DNA from: Lamprobacter modestohalophilus
GTDB taxonomy: Bacteria; Pseudomonadota; Gammaproteobacteria; Chromatiales; Chromatiaceae
DNA: 52,601 bases
Assembly (NCBI RefSeq): GCF_016583905.1
Contig: NZ_NRRY01000036.1
Span: forward strand, 1 to 52,601
Direction: 5' to 3'
The notes beneath the pieces were generated by a model, which saw only the letters and a program-made list of their open reading frames with translations, did no database searches and was not told the origin of the DNA. The position numbers and the translations under genes were made by a program. Positions 37,479-46,264 of this stretch are shown here, piece after piece. The number at the start of each line of letters is the position of its first letter. Position 1 is the first letter of the stretch.

Positions 37479-39278
37479 ATGAGGTTTCCGAGAGCATCCG
37501 ACATCATGAGCGCACGCCTGACAACCTCGCCGCAGCAACGCCCGCGCTGGCGCCTGATCGACGCACTGATCGCCGGCGTGGCGCTGACCCTGATGCTGAT
37601 CGGCCTCCTCTGGCTGATGACCACGGATCAAGGCCTGATCGACCTTGAGGTGAGGCTCGAACAGGCGCCGGTGACGGTCTACCGAACCAACGACCTCAGC
37701 CCGGCGCCGGTGGTGGTGATCGCCCATGGCTTCTCCGGCTCGCGGCAGATGATGGAGCCCTTTGCCCGCACCTTGGCGCATAATGGCTATATCGCCGTCA
37801 GCTTCGATTTCCCCGGCCATGGCGCGAATCCGCGGCCGCTGGAGGGCAAGATCGGCGATCAGCAGCGCGTCCAAGTCCTGCTGGATGCGCTTTCGGCGGT
37901 CGTCGACTATGCCAGCGCGTTGCCGCAGTACGATGGCCGGCTCGCGCTGCTAGGCCATTCCATGGCCGGCGATATCGCCGTGCGCTATGCCGACCTGAAC
38001 GGCGATCTCAGCCCAGCAAGCCGGCTCGATCAGCCCGCGACTGGCACTGAGGCGATCGGTCATCGGCCTGGCTACCCTGACACCAGTGTCAGCGCCGATG
38101 GCGATGTCAGCGCGGATGCCGAGGCTGACGCCAACCTGAGCACTGGTTCCGAAGCCAGTGCGAATCCTGCCGGACCTGCCGGACCTGCCGCCGAACTCGA
38201 CGCCATCGTCGCGATCTCCCCCTATTTGTCCCAAGACCTTGGCGAGCACAGACCCGGCCGCACCCCGGATAATCTGCTGTTCATCTATGGCGAATGGGAG
38301 CCGCAGATGATTCTGGATCAAGGCCGCGACGCGGTTGCGGCCGTCGCCGATCGCCCCAGCAGCGAGATCGAGCCCAACATCACCTACGGCGATCTCGACC
38401 TCGGCAACGCGCGCCGGCTGGTCGTCGCCGAGAATGTCGAGCACATTGGTGTGCTCTATAGCGCCTCCGCGCTCGAAGCGGCCCTCGACTGGCTCAACCA
38501 GGTCTTCGACCACCAGGACAGTGGCTGGATCGACGCCCGCGGCGCCTGGCTCGGGCTCTACTTCCTTGGCGTCATCCTGCTCGCCTGGCCACTCTCGCGC
38601 CTGCTGCCGCAGGTGAGTAGCGAGCCACTTGGTGCCGGCCTCGATTGGCGCCGGCTGCTCCCGGCCGCGCTGCTGCCCGCCCTGCTGACACCGCTCATCC
38701 TGCGCCCCTTCCCGAGCGATTTCCTGTCGATCGCCATCGCCGACTACATCGCCCTGCATTTTGCCGTCTATGCACTGCTCACCGGGCTAATGCTGCTGTT
38801 GATCCGACCACGCCGCAGCGAGCACTCTGGCGCGCACATCTCCGTCTCAGGCTTCATGCTAGCGCTGCTCGCGGTGATCGCCTATCAGACCCTCAGCATC
38901 GCACTGCCAACCGACCTCTACGTCGCCGCCTTCCTGCCCGATCCACACCGGTTCGGCATCTTGGCGGTGCTCCTCGTCGCAACCACGGCCTGGTTTGTCG
39001 CCGACGAATGGCTGACCCGCGGCCGCGGGGCCTTCGCCGGTGGCTATGCGCTCACCAAGATCATGTTCCTGGTCTCGCTCATCCTGGCCGTGGTGCTGAA
39101 CCTCGAGGAGTTGTTCTTCCTCGTCATCATCATCCCCGCCATCCTGATCCTATTCGTCGTGTTCGGTCTGTTCAGCAGTTGGATCTATCGCCGCACCGGG
39201 CATCCGCTGCTGGCCGCACTCGCCAATGCTTTGGCATTTGCGATTGCCATCACATCAAGCTTCCCGATTGCAGACTAA
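37479..39278 (+). CDS. Alpha/beta hydrolase fused to a polytopic membrane domain
   Basis: A 599-residue protein. It starts with one membrane segment (~residues 30-50), followed by an alpha/beta-hydrolase domain (~60-330) with an oxyanion HGFSGSRQMM block and a nucleophile elbow GHSMAGD (Ser161). The domain is interrupted near 190-235 by an Ala/Asp/Ser/Gly-rich insertion (ADGDVSADAEADANLS) and ends near NVEHIGVLYSA (His). Residues ~350-599 hold about six membrane segments. GGAGAG lies five bases before the ATG at 37479. The substrate is unknown. It follows the amylase gene by 91 bp on the same strand and may be cotranscribed. Confidence 0.8.
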   Translation: MRFPRASDIMSARLTTSPQQRPRWRLIDALIAGVALTLMLIGLLWLMTTDQGLIDLEVRLEQAPVTVYRTNDLSPAPVVVIAHGFSGSRQMMEPFARTLAHNGYIAVSFDFPGHGANPRPLEGKIGDQQRVQVLLDALSAVVDYASALPQYDGRLALLGHSMAGDIAVRYADLNGDLSPASRLDQPATGTEAIGHRPGYPDTSVSADGDVSADAEADANLSTGSEASANPAGPAGPAAELDAIVAISPYLSQDLGEHRPGRTPDNLLFIYGEWEPQMILDQGRDAVAAVADRPSSEIEPNITYGDLDLGNARRLVVAENVEHIGVLYSASALEAALDWLNQVFDHQDSGWIDARGAWLGLYFLGVILLAWPLSRLLPQVSSEPLGAGLDWRRLLPAALLPALLTPLILRPFPSDFLSIAIADYIALHFAVYALLTGLMLLLIRPRRSEHSGAHISVSGFMLALLAVIAYQTLSIALPTDLYVAAFLPDPHRFGILAVLLVATTAWFVADEWLTRGRGAFAGGYALTKIMFLVSLILAVVLNLEELFFLVIIIPAILILFVVFGLFSSWIYRRTGHPLLAALANALAFAIAITSSFPIAD

Positions 39279-39394
39279 GATGCTTGAGTTTAAGCCCGGC
39301 TCCGATGGAGCTTGTCATCGCCGGACATCGCATCAGGTGTCACACCCTGACCCATTGATGCCGATCTCGGCCGTTCAGCGAAGGATCTTCCTCG

Positions 39395-40141
39395 ATGGCC
39401 CAGCGCATCCTCCAGTTTACCGATCTCCATCTCTACGCCGACCCAAAACGTCAACTGCTCGGCGAATGCACTCGCGATCGCTTCGAGGAGGTGCTGGCGC
39501 TGGCACAGGCCACAGATTGGCCGCCGGACGCGATCCTGTTCACTGGCGATCTGGTGCACGACGAACGGCCTGAAGCTTACCGCTATCTCCGTCAGCGCAT
39601 CGAGAGCCTCGGCTGCCCCTGTTATTGCATCCCTGGCAACCACGACCGTGCCGATCTCCTCGCCGCAGAGGTCGAGCCGGGCTCTGATCGAGACTGTCGC
39701 GTCGAACGTCTTGGCGCCTGGGATCTCATCCTGCTCGACTCGACGCGACCGGGCTCCGAAGCGGGACAGCTGCAACCGAGAACCCTCTCGGCGCTCGAGC
39801 AACACCTACAATCGGCTCATCAGCGCCCGGCGCTGGTCGCCCTCCACCATCAGCCGATCCCCATTGGCAGCCGCTGGCTCGACACCATGCAGGTTGAGAA
39901 CGGTCAGGACCTGATCACCCTTGCCGAGCGATACCAGCAGCTGAAGGTGATCCTCTGGGGGCATGTCCATCAGGCCTTCGATCGCCAGCTGGATCAGGTT
40001 CGCCTCCTCGCCACACCCTCTACCTGCTCACAATTCACGCCGGGCAGCGATGATTTTGCCCAAGACAGCCTGCTACCCGGTTATCGGTGGCTCGAGCTAG
40101 CGTCGGATGGGAGCCTGCGCACTGGAATCGAACGCCTCTGA
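39395..40141 (+). CDS. cpdA: 3',5'-cyclic-AMP phosphodiesterase (Icc/CpdA type)
   Basis: A 248-residue metallophosphoesterase of the CpdA group, which hydrolyses cAMP to AMP. The metal-binding motifs are complete: FTDLHLYADP (D-x-H), LFTGDLVHDE (GD), CIPGNHDRADLL (GNHD), ALHHQPIPIGSRWLD and ILWGHVHQAFD (GHxH). The extension ADPKRQLLGECTRDRF after the first motif is typical of CpdA. GAAGGA precedes the ATG at 39395. It converges with acyP. Other class III enzymes of this family also hydrolyse other phosphodiesters, so the cAMP role is by homology. Confidence 0.88.
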   Translation: MAQRILQFTDLHLYADPKRQLLGECTRDRFEEVLALAQATDWPPDAILFTGDLVHDERPEAYRYLRQRIESLGCPCYCIPGNHDRADLLAAEVEPGSDRDCRVERLGAWDLILLDSTRPGSEAGQLQPRTLSALEQHLQSAHQRPALVALHHQPIPIGSRWLDTMQVENGQDLITLAERYQQLKVILWGHVHQAFDRQLDQVRLLATPSTCSQFTPGSDDFAQDSLLPGYRWLELASDGSLRTGIERL

Positions 40142-40162
40142 GTCTTTTGAGCATTTCCCGCA

Positions 40163-40465
40163 TCAACGCGTCGAAAAGTCGCTCAGCGGTCGATAGTCTT
40201 GCGTCTCGCAGGCCACAGCGGACACCTCCGCCGCCGCCGGGCCGCGGTGCAGCCAGCTCTTGAAGGTGTCGAGCGCAGCGGAGTCGCCGCAGGCGAGCAC
40301 CTCGACGCGCCCATCGGGCAGGTTGCGGGCGTAGCCGGTGATGCCGAGCGCTTGCGCCTCGTGGGCTGCGGATGCACGAAAAAAGACGCCTTGCACTCGA
40401 CCACTGACGAAGCAGCGGATGCAGCGCGCGCCGGCCCATCCGGAGCGTTGCTGGGAATCGGTCAT
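40163..40465 (-). CDS. acyP: Acylphosphatase
   Basis: A 100-residue cytosolic acylphosphatase that hydrolyses the carboxyl-phosphate bond of acyl phosphates. The phosphate loop VSGRVQGVFFRAS supplies the catalytic arginine, and GYARNLPDGRVEVLA supplies the catalytic asparagine. The protein ends in FSTR, close to the usual terminal R-Y/R. The N-terminus is about eight residues longer than average. It lies 43 bp downstream of the thioredoxin-fold gene on the same strand and converges with cpdA. Confidence 0.92.
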   Translation of the reverse strand: MTDSQQRSGWAGARCIRCFVSGRVQGVFFRASAAHEAQALGITGYARNLPDGRVEVLACGDSAALDTFKSWLHRGPAAAEVSAVACETQDYRPLSDFSTR

Positions 40466-40508
40466 CGAGCCCTCCTCTGGGCACGCTCAGATAGACGTTT
40501 TCGCTGAA

Positions 40509-41138
40509 CTATTCCGAGATCACGGGAGAGAGCGCGGCCTGCTGGTCAGCGTCGCGCTTGGCACGCTTGTATTTGGTGAAGGTGGTTTCTTTGTAGGCAC
40601 CTTCGACGACGTACTGACCCAGTAGCATGAACTCTTCGCTATCGCGAGTGGCTCCTGTGTAGCGAGCAACCATGTTGCCATCGAGGTCGAAGAAGGCAAA
40701 CACCGGCGTTGCACGCACCCGAAACTGCTTCAGCGCGAAGTCCTTTTGGATATCAGGATTGCCCGCGAAATCCACCACCTCGATATCGCCCTCGACATCC
40801 ACCGGAAAGATCAGAAAGTGCTCGCGGAAGTAGTCTTGCACCGCGGGCTGGTTGAGTACTGTGGTCTTCATGCGATGGCAGAACGGGCATTCGTCCATCT
40901 CGAACATCAACAGAACCCCGTTCTTGCCCTCGTCGCGCGCGGTCTCGAGCTCTTCGCTGAAATCACCAAAGGTCTGGTTGAAGAAGTACTGGCCCGGATC
41001 GCGCCCGGGATCAGCCGCGAGCGCTGGTCCACTGAGGACGACCAAGAGCAGCACCAGTAGGCGCAGGAGTGGCGAAGAGGTCGGCGAAAAGATCGGCGAA
41101 GAGGTCGGCGCAGGGATCAGGTCAGGCATCAGAAACAT
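40509..41138 (-). CDS. Exported thioredoxin-fold protein (SoxW-like)
   Basis: A 209-residue periplasmic protein with signal peptide (LLRLLVLLLVVLSGPALA) and one thioredoxin-like domain (~residues 45-190). The redox motif is CPFCH in FEMDECPFCHRMK, and the cis-proline loop is RATPVFAFFD. It resembles the SoxW/thioredoxin_2 group, which reduces or maintains periplasmic thiols. The ATG at 41138 is preferred over 41183 because GAGAGGAA lies six bases upstream. The segment before the hydrophobic core consists of four-residue repeats (TSSP, IFSP, TSSP) encoded by 12-bp DNA repeats. No sox genes adjoin it. Confidence 0.82.
   Translation of the reverse strand: MFLMPDLIPAPTSSPIFSPTSSPLLRLLVLLLVVLSGPALAADPGRDPGQYFFNQTFGDFSEELETARDEGKNGVLLMFEMDECPFCHRMKTTVLNQPAVQDYFREHFLIFPVDVEGDIEVVDFAGNPDIQKDFALKQFRVRATPVFAFFDLDGNMVARYTGATRDSEEFMLLGQYVVEGAYKETTFTKYKRAKRDADQQAALSPVISE
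41071..41118. repeat. Four 12-bp tandem repeats in the signal-peptide region
   Basis: Units GGCGAAGAGGTC at 41071, 41083, 41095 and 41107 are nearly identical (one to three changes). They encode repeated TSSP/IFSP tetrapeptides in front of the signal-peptide core of the thioredoxin-fold protein. Because 12 is a multiple of three, copy-number change would keep the frame. Confidence 0.75.
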
Positions 41139-41264
41139 TGATGATTCCTCTCGGGGTTGTCGTGAGGTGCGAGCGCAGGCCACTCAGGCTGCAGCAGTGC
41201 CCGCCTTACGTTCAGGCGATTTGTGAGAACACATGGGTAGCGATACGTTGTTTCCATCTGTCGC

Positions 41265-43115
41265 TTAGCCCAGCAGCCGAAATTGGCACTCGGCCTGGGC
41301 CAGATCGACCTCGGCCAGCGCCAGCGGCACACATTGGTCCAGCGCCAGCCCCTGCTTGGCTCGGATGCGCGTCTCGAGCGCAAGTTCCGGAATCAGTAGC
41401 ACCGCCTTGCGCTCCTGTAGCTCGACCACCACGCCCTCGCCTTTCCACTGTGGCTGCTGCTTCAGATGCACCAGCTTCCAGTGCAGGTTGGATTGTCGCT
41501 CGGCGCGGCGCACGGTGATCCCGCCCTGATCGGCCTCACCGGCGCGCTGGCTCACCTGCTCGGCGCTCAGCGGCTCGCTGCCGCGCAGATGCTGACGCAG
41601 CTGTTGATGAACCAGCAGATCGCCGTAACGGCGCAGCGGGCTGGTGGCGCGAGTGTAGGCGTCGAGCCCGAGCCCGAAGTGGCGCCCCGGCTCGCCGACG
41701 ACGGTGCGGCTCGGCTTGAACAGGCGCCGATAGGCGTACATTCCGGCCATGCTGCTCGGCTGGTCGATCCGCTCCGGGGTCGGCTGGGTCGCATAAGGGA
41801 TCGGCAGCTCACGCGCCTGAGCGTAGCGGGCCGCCGCCTCGCCCGCCATCAGCATCAGCTCGGTGACCATCGAGCGCGAGCCGGTGCGCTCGATCGGGCG
41901 GATCAAGACCTCATCCTCGTGCAGCCGCACACTGACCTCGGGCAGATCGATCTCGGCCGCGCCTTGGGCGAAGCGACGCTGGCGGTAGCGATCGGCGATC
42001 TGCGCCAGATCAGCCAGCGGCGCCTGATCGAGCCGGCGGTCAGCCTCGGCATAACTCAGCCGCTGCACCTGCACCAGGCTTGGCTGGATCTCGATCTCGC
42101 TGATCTCACCCTGCGCATCCAACCGTAGACCGAATGAGAGCGCCGGCGACTGGGCCTGCAACCCAAGCCCAAGCTGCTCGGTGATGGCCATGGGCAGCAT
42201 GTGGATGATGCCCTCTGGAAGATAGAGGTTGGCGCCGCGCGCCCTGGCCTCGCGATCGAGCTCGGAATCTGGCTGCACCAAGGCGGCGACATCGGCGACA
42301 TGTACCCAGACTCGATCGCCATCCAAGCTGATGGCATCGTCCGGATCTTGATTGCCTTCGTCATCGATGGCGAAGGCCGGCAGATGCGTCAGGTCGAGTC
42401 GTTCCGGCTCGCCGGTGATCGCTGTCGCCGAAGCTAGGCCCGGGATCGGCAGCTCCGGATTGCACAGCGCCGCCCCGACGCGCGTTGGATAGGGATTGTG
42501 CGTCGCCGGCCAATAGCCCACCGAAACCAGCAGCCGATAGGCAGCGATCGGTGTCTCCTCATAATTCAACGCCTTGAGGATACGGCTGTGCTCGCCTTGC
42601 AGGTTTGCCAGCCGCTCGACCTCGCCGAGTGCGTCTCGGTCCTCAGGCTCGATCCGCCCCTGGCGCAAACGCTCCAGCATTGCTGCCCAGGCTTGATCGG
42701 CCTTGGCCTTGGCCTCGCGCTCGGCGCGATCGCGCTCGATCAACTCGCCGGCACGCGGCCTTAACGCATCCGCCGTGCCTTCGAACCAAAGTCCTTCGCT
42801 GAGTCGCTCCCAAGCGCCCCAGGCAGCGCCCGGGCTATGCTCGCCGTACAGCAGCTCCGCCAGCTCTTTGAGATCGGTCTCGGTACCCTCGAGCAGCTCC
42901 CAGGCCTCTTGCGGGTGGACCTCGGGTGGACGCAGCTCGGCGAGACTGGCCACCGGCCCGGGATGCAACGAGAGGATGTCCTTCGGCCGCACACGCTTGG
43001 TCTGTCCGCCTTCAATCTCGATCTCGATCTTCTCCGCCGCGGCCAGCACCCGCGCCGGTCGGCTCTTGTAAACGACCAGGCTGCCGGTTCGGGGAATGGC
43101 TTGATGGGAAGGCAA
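41265..43115 (-). CDS. RNB-domain exoribonuclease (RNase II/R family)
   Basis: A 616-residue 3'-5' exoribonuclease. The catalytic RNB domain shows the magnesium-binding aspartates in FAIDDEGNQDPDDAISLDGD (about residues 245-265), then VHVADVAALVQPDSELD, ARGANLYLPEG and the late YTRATSPLRRYGDLLVHQQL. A C-terminal S1-like OB domain follows (KGEGVVVELQERKAVLLIPEL). The N-terminal ~200 residues are helical and do not look like the two cold-shock domains of RNase II or R, so this is a divergent subtype. The start is a TTG at 43115 with GGAG eleven bases upstream; no ATG is in frame nearby. Confidence 0.9.
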   Translation of the reverse strand: MPSHQAIPRTGSLVVYKSRPARVLAAAEKIEIEIEGGQTKRVRPKDILSLHPGPVASLAELRPPEVHPQEAWELLEGTETDLKELAELLYGEHSPGAAWGAWERLSEGLWFEGTADALRPRAGELIERDRAEREAKAKADQAWAAMLERLRQGRIEPEDRDALGEVERLANLQGEHSRILKALNYEETPIAAYRLLVSVGYWPATHNPYPTRVGAALCNPELPIPGLASATAITGEPERLDLTHLPAFAIDDEGNQDPDDAISLDGDRVWVHVADVAALVQPDSELDREARARGANLYLPEGIIHMLPMAITEQLGLGLQAQSPALSFGLRLDAQGEISEIEIQPSLVQVQRLSYAEADRRLDQAPLADLAQIADRYRQRRFAQGAAEIDLPEVSVRLHEDEVLIRPIERTGSRSMVTELMLMAGEAAARYAQARELPIPYATQPTPERIDQPSSMAGMYAYRRLFKPSRTVVGEPGRHFGLGLDAYTRATSPLRRYGDLLVHQQLRQHLRGSEPLSAEQVSQRAGEADQGGITVRRAERQSNLHWKLVHLKQQPQWKGEGVVVELQERKAVLLIPELALETRIRAKQGLALDQCVPLALAEVDLAQAECQFRLLG

Positions 43116-43371
43116 TGCGTTGTTATCTCCAGTACAGGGCAGTCAGTAAGGGCGTTCATCTGGGCCAAGATGGCGCAGGATTGGCATGCAGCCTAACCGG
43201 CCACTATATCAGCTGTGCTGAATCAGCTGTGCGCAATCAGCGGTGCTCAGGCAGTGGCCCGATCCGCTATCATCGCGGCTTCGCTGCAAGCCATCGATCC
43301 GGCACACTGCCCCCCAGACCCACGCTCCGGCGGGCTCACTCGCTAGGCCGGACATCGCACGAGATCTTACT

Positions 43372-44415
43372 ATGAACACTGACTGGCAAGCCTTTCTCGA
43401 CTCACAAGGCGGTCGCATCGGCGATGACGGCGCTGCGCACTTCGACAGCGCGCCTGCCGAGCCCGCCTGCGCCGTTGTCGACCTTTCGCATCTCGGGCTC
43501 ATCGCCGTGAGCGGCCCGGAGGCGCAAGACTTCCTCCAAGGCCAGCTGAGCAATGATCTGCGCGAGCTGACCGCAACCCACACCCAGCTCAGCAGTCATT
43601 GCAGCCCCAAGGGCCGGATGCTCGCCAACTTTCGCGTCCTGCGCTTCGACGAGCGCTTTTTGCTGATCTTGCCGCGGGCACAGCTGGAGACCTTGCTGAA
43701 GCGCCTGCGCATGTTCCTGCTACGCGCGAAAGCCACGATTGAGGATGCCAGCGACGCCCTTGTCTGCATGGGACTCGTTGGCGATTGTGCCAACGCGTCG
43801 CTGACCCACGCCTTCGGCAGCCTGCCTGAAGCGCTGAACGCGATGGTCCGCGCCGGCGACACTGCCTTGATTCGAATCCCCGATCCGAGCCCACGCTATC
43901 TGTTGATCGGTCCAGCAGAATCCGCCCGCGCAGCCTGGGAAGCCGCCTGCGCGGCTGGCGCCGAACCGGCAAACCCTGATCTCTGGGCCTTACGTGACAT
44001 CCGCGCCGGCATCCCGACTGTTCTGCCCGAGACCAGCGATAGCTTCGTCCCACAGATGGCGAATATGCAGCTCATCGATGGCGTCAGCTTCCACAAAGGC
44101 TGCTACACCGGCCAAGAGGTGGTCGCACGGATGCAGTATCTGGGCAAGCTCAAGCGGCGGATGTATGTCGCCCAGGCAACGCTGGACGCTGACGCCGAGC
44201 CGCCCCTGCCCGGCACGCTGCTCAGCGCGGCCAGCAGCACCTCAGAACAGGCCCCAGGCCGGGTCGTCGACGCCCGCGCAACCGGCCCGGGACAGTGGGA
44301 GATGCTGGTCGTCGCCGAGATCAGCGCCGCTGAAGACGGCGAGCTGCGTCTTGGCGACAGTGGTCCCCTGCTCAAACTCAGCCCACCGCCGTATGGCTTT
44401 CCAGCGGAGAATTGA
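43372..44415 (+). CDS. ygfZ: Folate-binding Fe-S cluster assembly protein YgfZ
   Basis: A 347-residue YgfZ/IBA57 family protein, a tetrahydrofolate-dependent factor for assembly or repair of some Fe-S enzymes. It has the GcvT-like fold and the signature KGCYTGQEVVARMQYLG with the essential cysteine near residue 243. SGPEAQDFLQGQLSNDL near the N-terminus is also diagnostic. The ATG at 43372 (MNTDWQAFL) is used; the frame opens at 43243 without family similarity. The gene is divergent from the RNB gene across a 256-bp region in which I found no strong promoter pair. ubiG follows 183 bp downstream. Confidence 0.92.
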   Translation: MNTDWQAFLDSQGGRIGDDGAAHFDSAPAEPACAVVDLSHLGLIAVSGPEAQDFLQGQLSNDLRELTATHTQLSSHCSPKGRMLANFRVLRFDERFLLILPRAQLETLLKRLRMFLLRAKATIEDASDALVCMGLVGDCANASLTHAFGSLPEALNAMVRAGDTALIRIPDPSPRYLLIGPAESARAAWEAACAAGAEPANPDLWALRDIRAGIPTVLPETSDSFVPQMANMQLIDGVSFHKGCYTGQEVVARMQYLGKLKRRMYVAQATLDADAEPPLPGTLLSAASSTSEQAPGRVVDARATGPGQWEMLVVAEISAAEDGELRLGDSGPLLKLSPPPYGFPAEN

Positions 44416-44538
44416 TTGCCCTCAAGCTCAGTCAGTGCCCGATCAAGTCGCGCCCAGTGGGACGCCAAGGCGACGTCGCCATTACCCTCAACGTGAAACG
44501 ATCGCCTGATCTTACCGACTTGCCCGGCCAACCGAAAA

Positions 44539-44567
44539 TTGCTCACCGCGCTCGGTTACACTATTAC
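44539..44567 (+). promoter_or_regulatory. Candidate sigma70 promoter of ubiG
   Basis: TTGCTC (44539-44544), a 17-bp spacer and TATTAC (44562-44567) lie 31 bases before the ubiG ATG. The match is moderate. It is the best promoter-like pair in the 183-bp ygfZ-ubiG gap. Confidence 0.4.
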
Positions 44568-44598
44568 AAACCGCCGCTGACGGCGCTAGTCACTCATC

Positions 44599-45330
44599 AT
44601 GGACCCTATGACTGAAACCCTACACAACGTCGATCACGCCGAGGTGAGCAAGTTCGAGGCCCTCGCCTCGCGCTGGTGGGACCCGGAAAGCGAGTTCAAA
44701 CCACTGCACGAGATCAATCCGCTCCGGCTCGGCTATGTGCAAAGCCGGGTCGCGCTCGACGGCCGCGAGGTGCTCGACGTCGGCTGCGGCGGCGGCATCC
44801 TCTCCGAGGCGATGGCGCTGGCCGGGGCCAAGGTCACCGGCATCGACATGGGTGAAGAGCCACTCAAGGTCGCCGAGCTGCACACCCTGGAGACCGGCGT
44901 CGAGGTCGATTACCGCCAAATGCCGGTCGAGCAGCTCGCCGCCGAGCGTCCGGCCAGCTTCGATGTGGTCACCTGCATGGAGATGCTCGAGCATGTGCCC
45001 GATCCTAGCTCGGTGATCGACGCCTGCGCCCAGCTGGTCCGCCCCGGCGGCTTCGTCTTCTTCTCGACCCTGAACCGCAACCCGAAGAGCTATCTGTTCG
45101 CGATCATCGGCGCCGAGTACGTGCTGAACCTGCTGCCGCGCGGCACCCATGATTTTGCCCGTTTCATCCGCCCCTCCGAGCTCGATCAATGGGTGCGGGC
45201 CACGCCGTTGCGTACCACCGACATCACCGGGCTGAGCTACAACCCAGTCACGCGCCACTATCGGCTGTCGAAGGATATCGACGTCAACTACCTGGTGTGC
45301 TGTCAGATGCCGCGCGGCACTGATGCCTGA
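44599..45330 (+). CDS. ubiG: Ubiquinone biosynthesis O-methyltransferase UbiG
   Basis: A 243-residue SAM-dependent methyltransferase that performs both O-methylations of ubiquinone synthesis. The N-terminal signature [33 protein letters not shown] (seen in pieces: [22 protein letters not shown]) is diagnostic. The SAM site is [16 protein letters not shown], with acidic IDMGEE after strand 2 and [11 protein letters not shown] later. [16 protein letters not shown] is the membrane-lipid-binding segment. ATG at 44599 or 44608. The next gene overlaps or follows at once, so the two form an operon. Confidence 0.94.
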   Translation: MDPMTETLHNVDHAEVSKFEALASRWWDPESEFKPLHEINPLRLGYVQSRVALDGREVLDVGCGGGILSEAMALAGAKVTGIDMGEEPLKVAELHTLETGVEVDYRQMPVEQLAAERPASFDVVTCMEMLEHVPDPSSVIDACAQLVRPGGFVFFSTLNRNPKSYLFAIIGAEYVLNLLPRGTHDFARFIRPSELDQWVRATPLRTTDITGLSYNPVTRHYRLSKDIDVNYLVCCQMPRGTDA

Positions 45331-45337
45331 GGCGCCT

Positions 45338-46039
45338 ATGCCTGAATTGACGTCGCCCCAGGCGGTGCTGTTCGACCTCGACGGCACCTTCGCCGATACC
45401 GCACCGGACATGGCCGCGGCGCTGAACCGGCTGCTGGCGCGCTACGACCGGCCAGCAGTGCCGCTCGAGCAGGCGCGTTGTCATGTCTCCTCAGGCTCAC
45501 GCGGGATGCTGGCGGTGGGCTTCGGGCTGATGCCGGGCGATCCCGACTATGAGCCGTTGCGCACCGAGTATCTGGACCTCTACGCGGCCGATATCCACTG
45601 CGACACCTGCCTCTTCCCCGGGATCAGCGATCTGGTCGAGGCACTGAACGACCGCGGGATCTGCTGGGGCATCGTCACCAATAAACCGGGCTGGCTGACC
45701 GATCCATTGCTCGAGGCGATGGTGTTGCCGATCCAACCCGCCTGCGTGGTGAGCGGTGATACGGCCCCACGCGCCAAGCCGCATCCTGATCCGCTGTTCC
45801 ATGCCTGTGGCATGATCGACCGCGACCCGCTGGCGTGCTGGTATGTCGGGGATGATCATCGCGACATCCTCGCCGGTCGCGCGGCAGGCATGCGCACCCT
45901 TGCGGCGCTCTATGGCTATCTCGGCGTCGAGCTGCATCCGCGCGACTGGGGTGCCGATGGGCTGCTCGAGCATCCGCTCGAGGTGCTGCGCTTTCTCGAC
46001 GTCGATGTACCAAGCGGCGTCTCAGCCGCCGCGACCTGA
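45338..46039 (+). CDS. gph: HAD phosphatase, phosphoglycolate phosphatase / MupP-like
   Basis: A 233-residue HAD hydrolase. The nucleophile motif is FDLDGTFADTAPD, motif II is GIVTNKPG, motif III/IV are AKPHPDPLF and YVGDDHRDILAGRAAGM. It is labelled Gph by family, but linkage directly behind ubiG and the blocks SGSRGMLAVGF, WGIVTNKP and a C-terminal DWGADGLLEHPLEVL recall Pseudomonas MupP, a MurNAc 6-phosphate phosphatase in cell-wall recycling; this is from memory of that family. The ATG at 45338 has GAGG five bases upstream; an ATG at 45323 inside ubiG is the alternative. Confidence 0.88.
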   Translation: MPELTSPQAVLFDLDGTFADTAPDMAAALNRLLARYDRPAVPLEQARCHVSSGSRGMLAVGFGLMPGDPDYEPLRTEYLDLYAADIHCDTCLFPGISDLVEALNDRGICWGIVTNKPGWLTDPLLEAMVLPIQPACVVSGDTAPRAKPHPDPLFHACGMIDRDPLACWYVGDDHRDILAGRAAGMRTLAALYGYLGVELHPRDWGADGLLEHPLEVLRFLDVDVPSGVSAAAT

Positions 46040-46082
46040 GCCCGAGCCGATGCCGATCCAGTCCCCAAGACCAGCCCCAAGG

Positions 46083-46261
46083 CCAGCGTCGTACTCTGAG
46101 CCAGCGTCACACCTTGAGCCAGCGTCACGCCTTGGGCCAGCGTCGCAATCTATCGCTCATGGCGCGGTCCCAGACTGCAAAATGAATCGTCTGAGATTCA
46201 GGTTAAAGCAGCGTCGCACTCTCAGCCAGTGTCCTACCCTGGACCAGCGTCCCAGGCTAAG
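46083..46261. repeat. Degenerate 18-bp tandem repeats (4 + 3 copies)
   Basis: Units of the type CCAGCGTCACACCTTGAG stand at 46083, 46101, 46119 and 46137, and again at 46208, 46226 and 46244. A 53-bp unique spacer (46155-46207), AT-richer than the flanks, separates the two blocks. The tract fills the gap between gph and the squalene-synthase-fold gene. All units are direct and contiguous, so this is not a CRISPR array. Confidence 0.75.
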
Positions 46262-46264
46262 CTG

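Noticed and set aside
44412-44615. 67-codon frame between ygfZ and ubiG
   Set aside because: Composition is not protein-like and it overlaps the best promoter candidate for ubiG.
46083-46261. Possible CRISPR array
   Set aside because: The 18-bp units are contiguous without regular unique spacers, and no cas genes are near.
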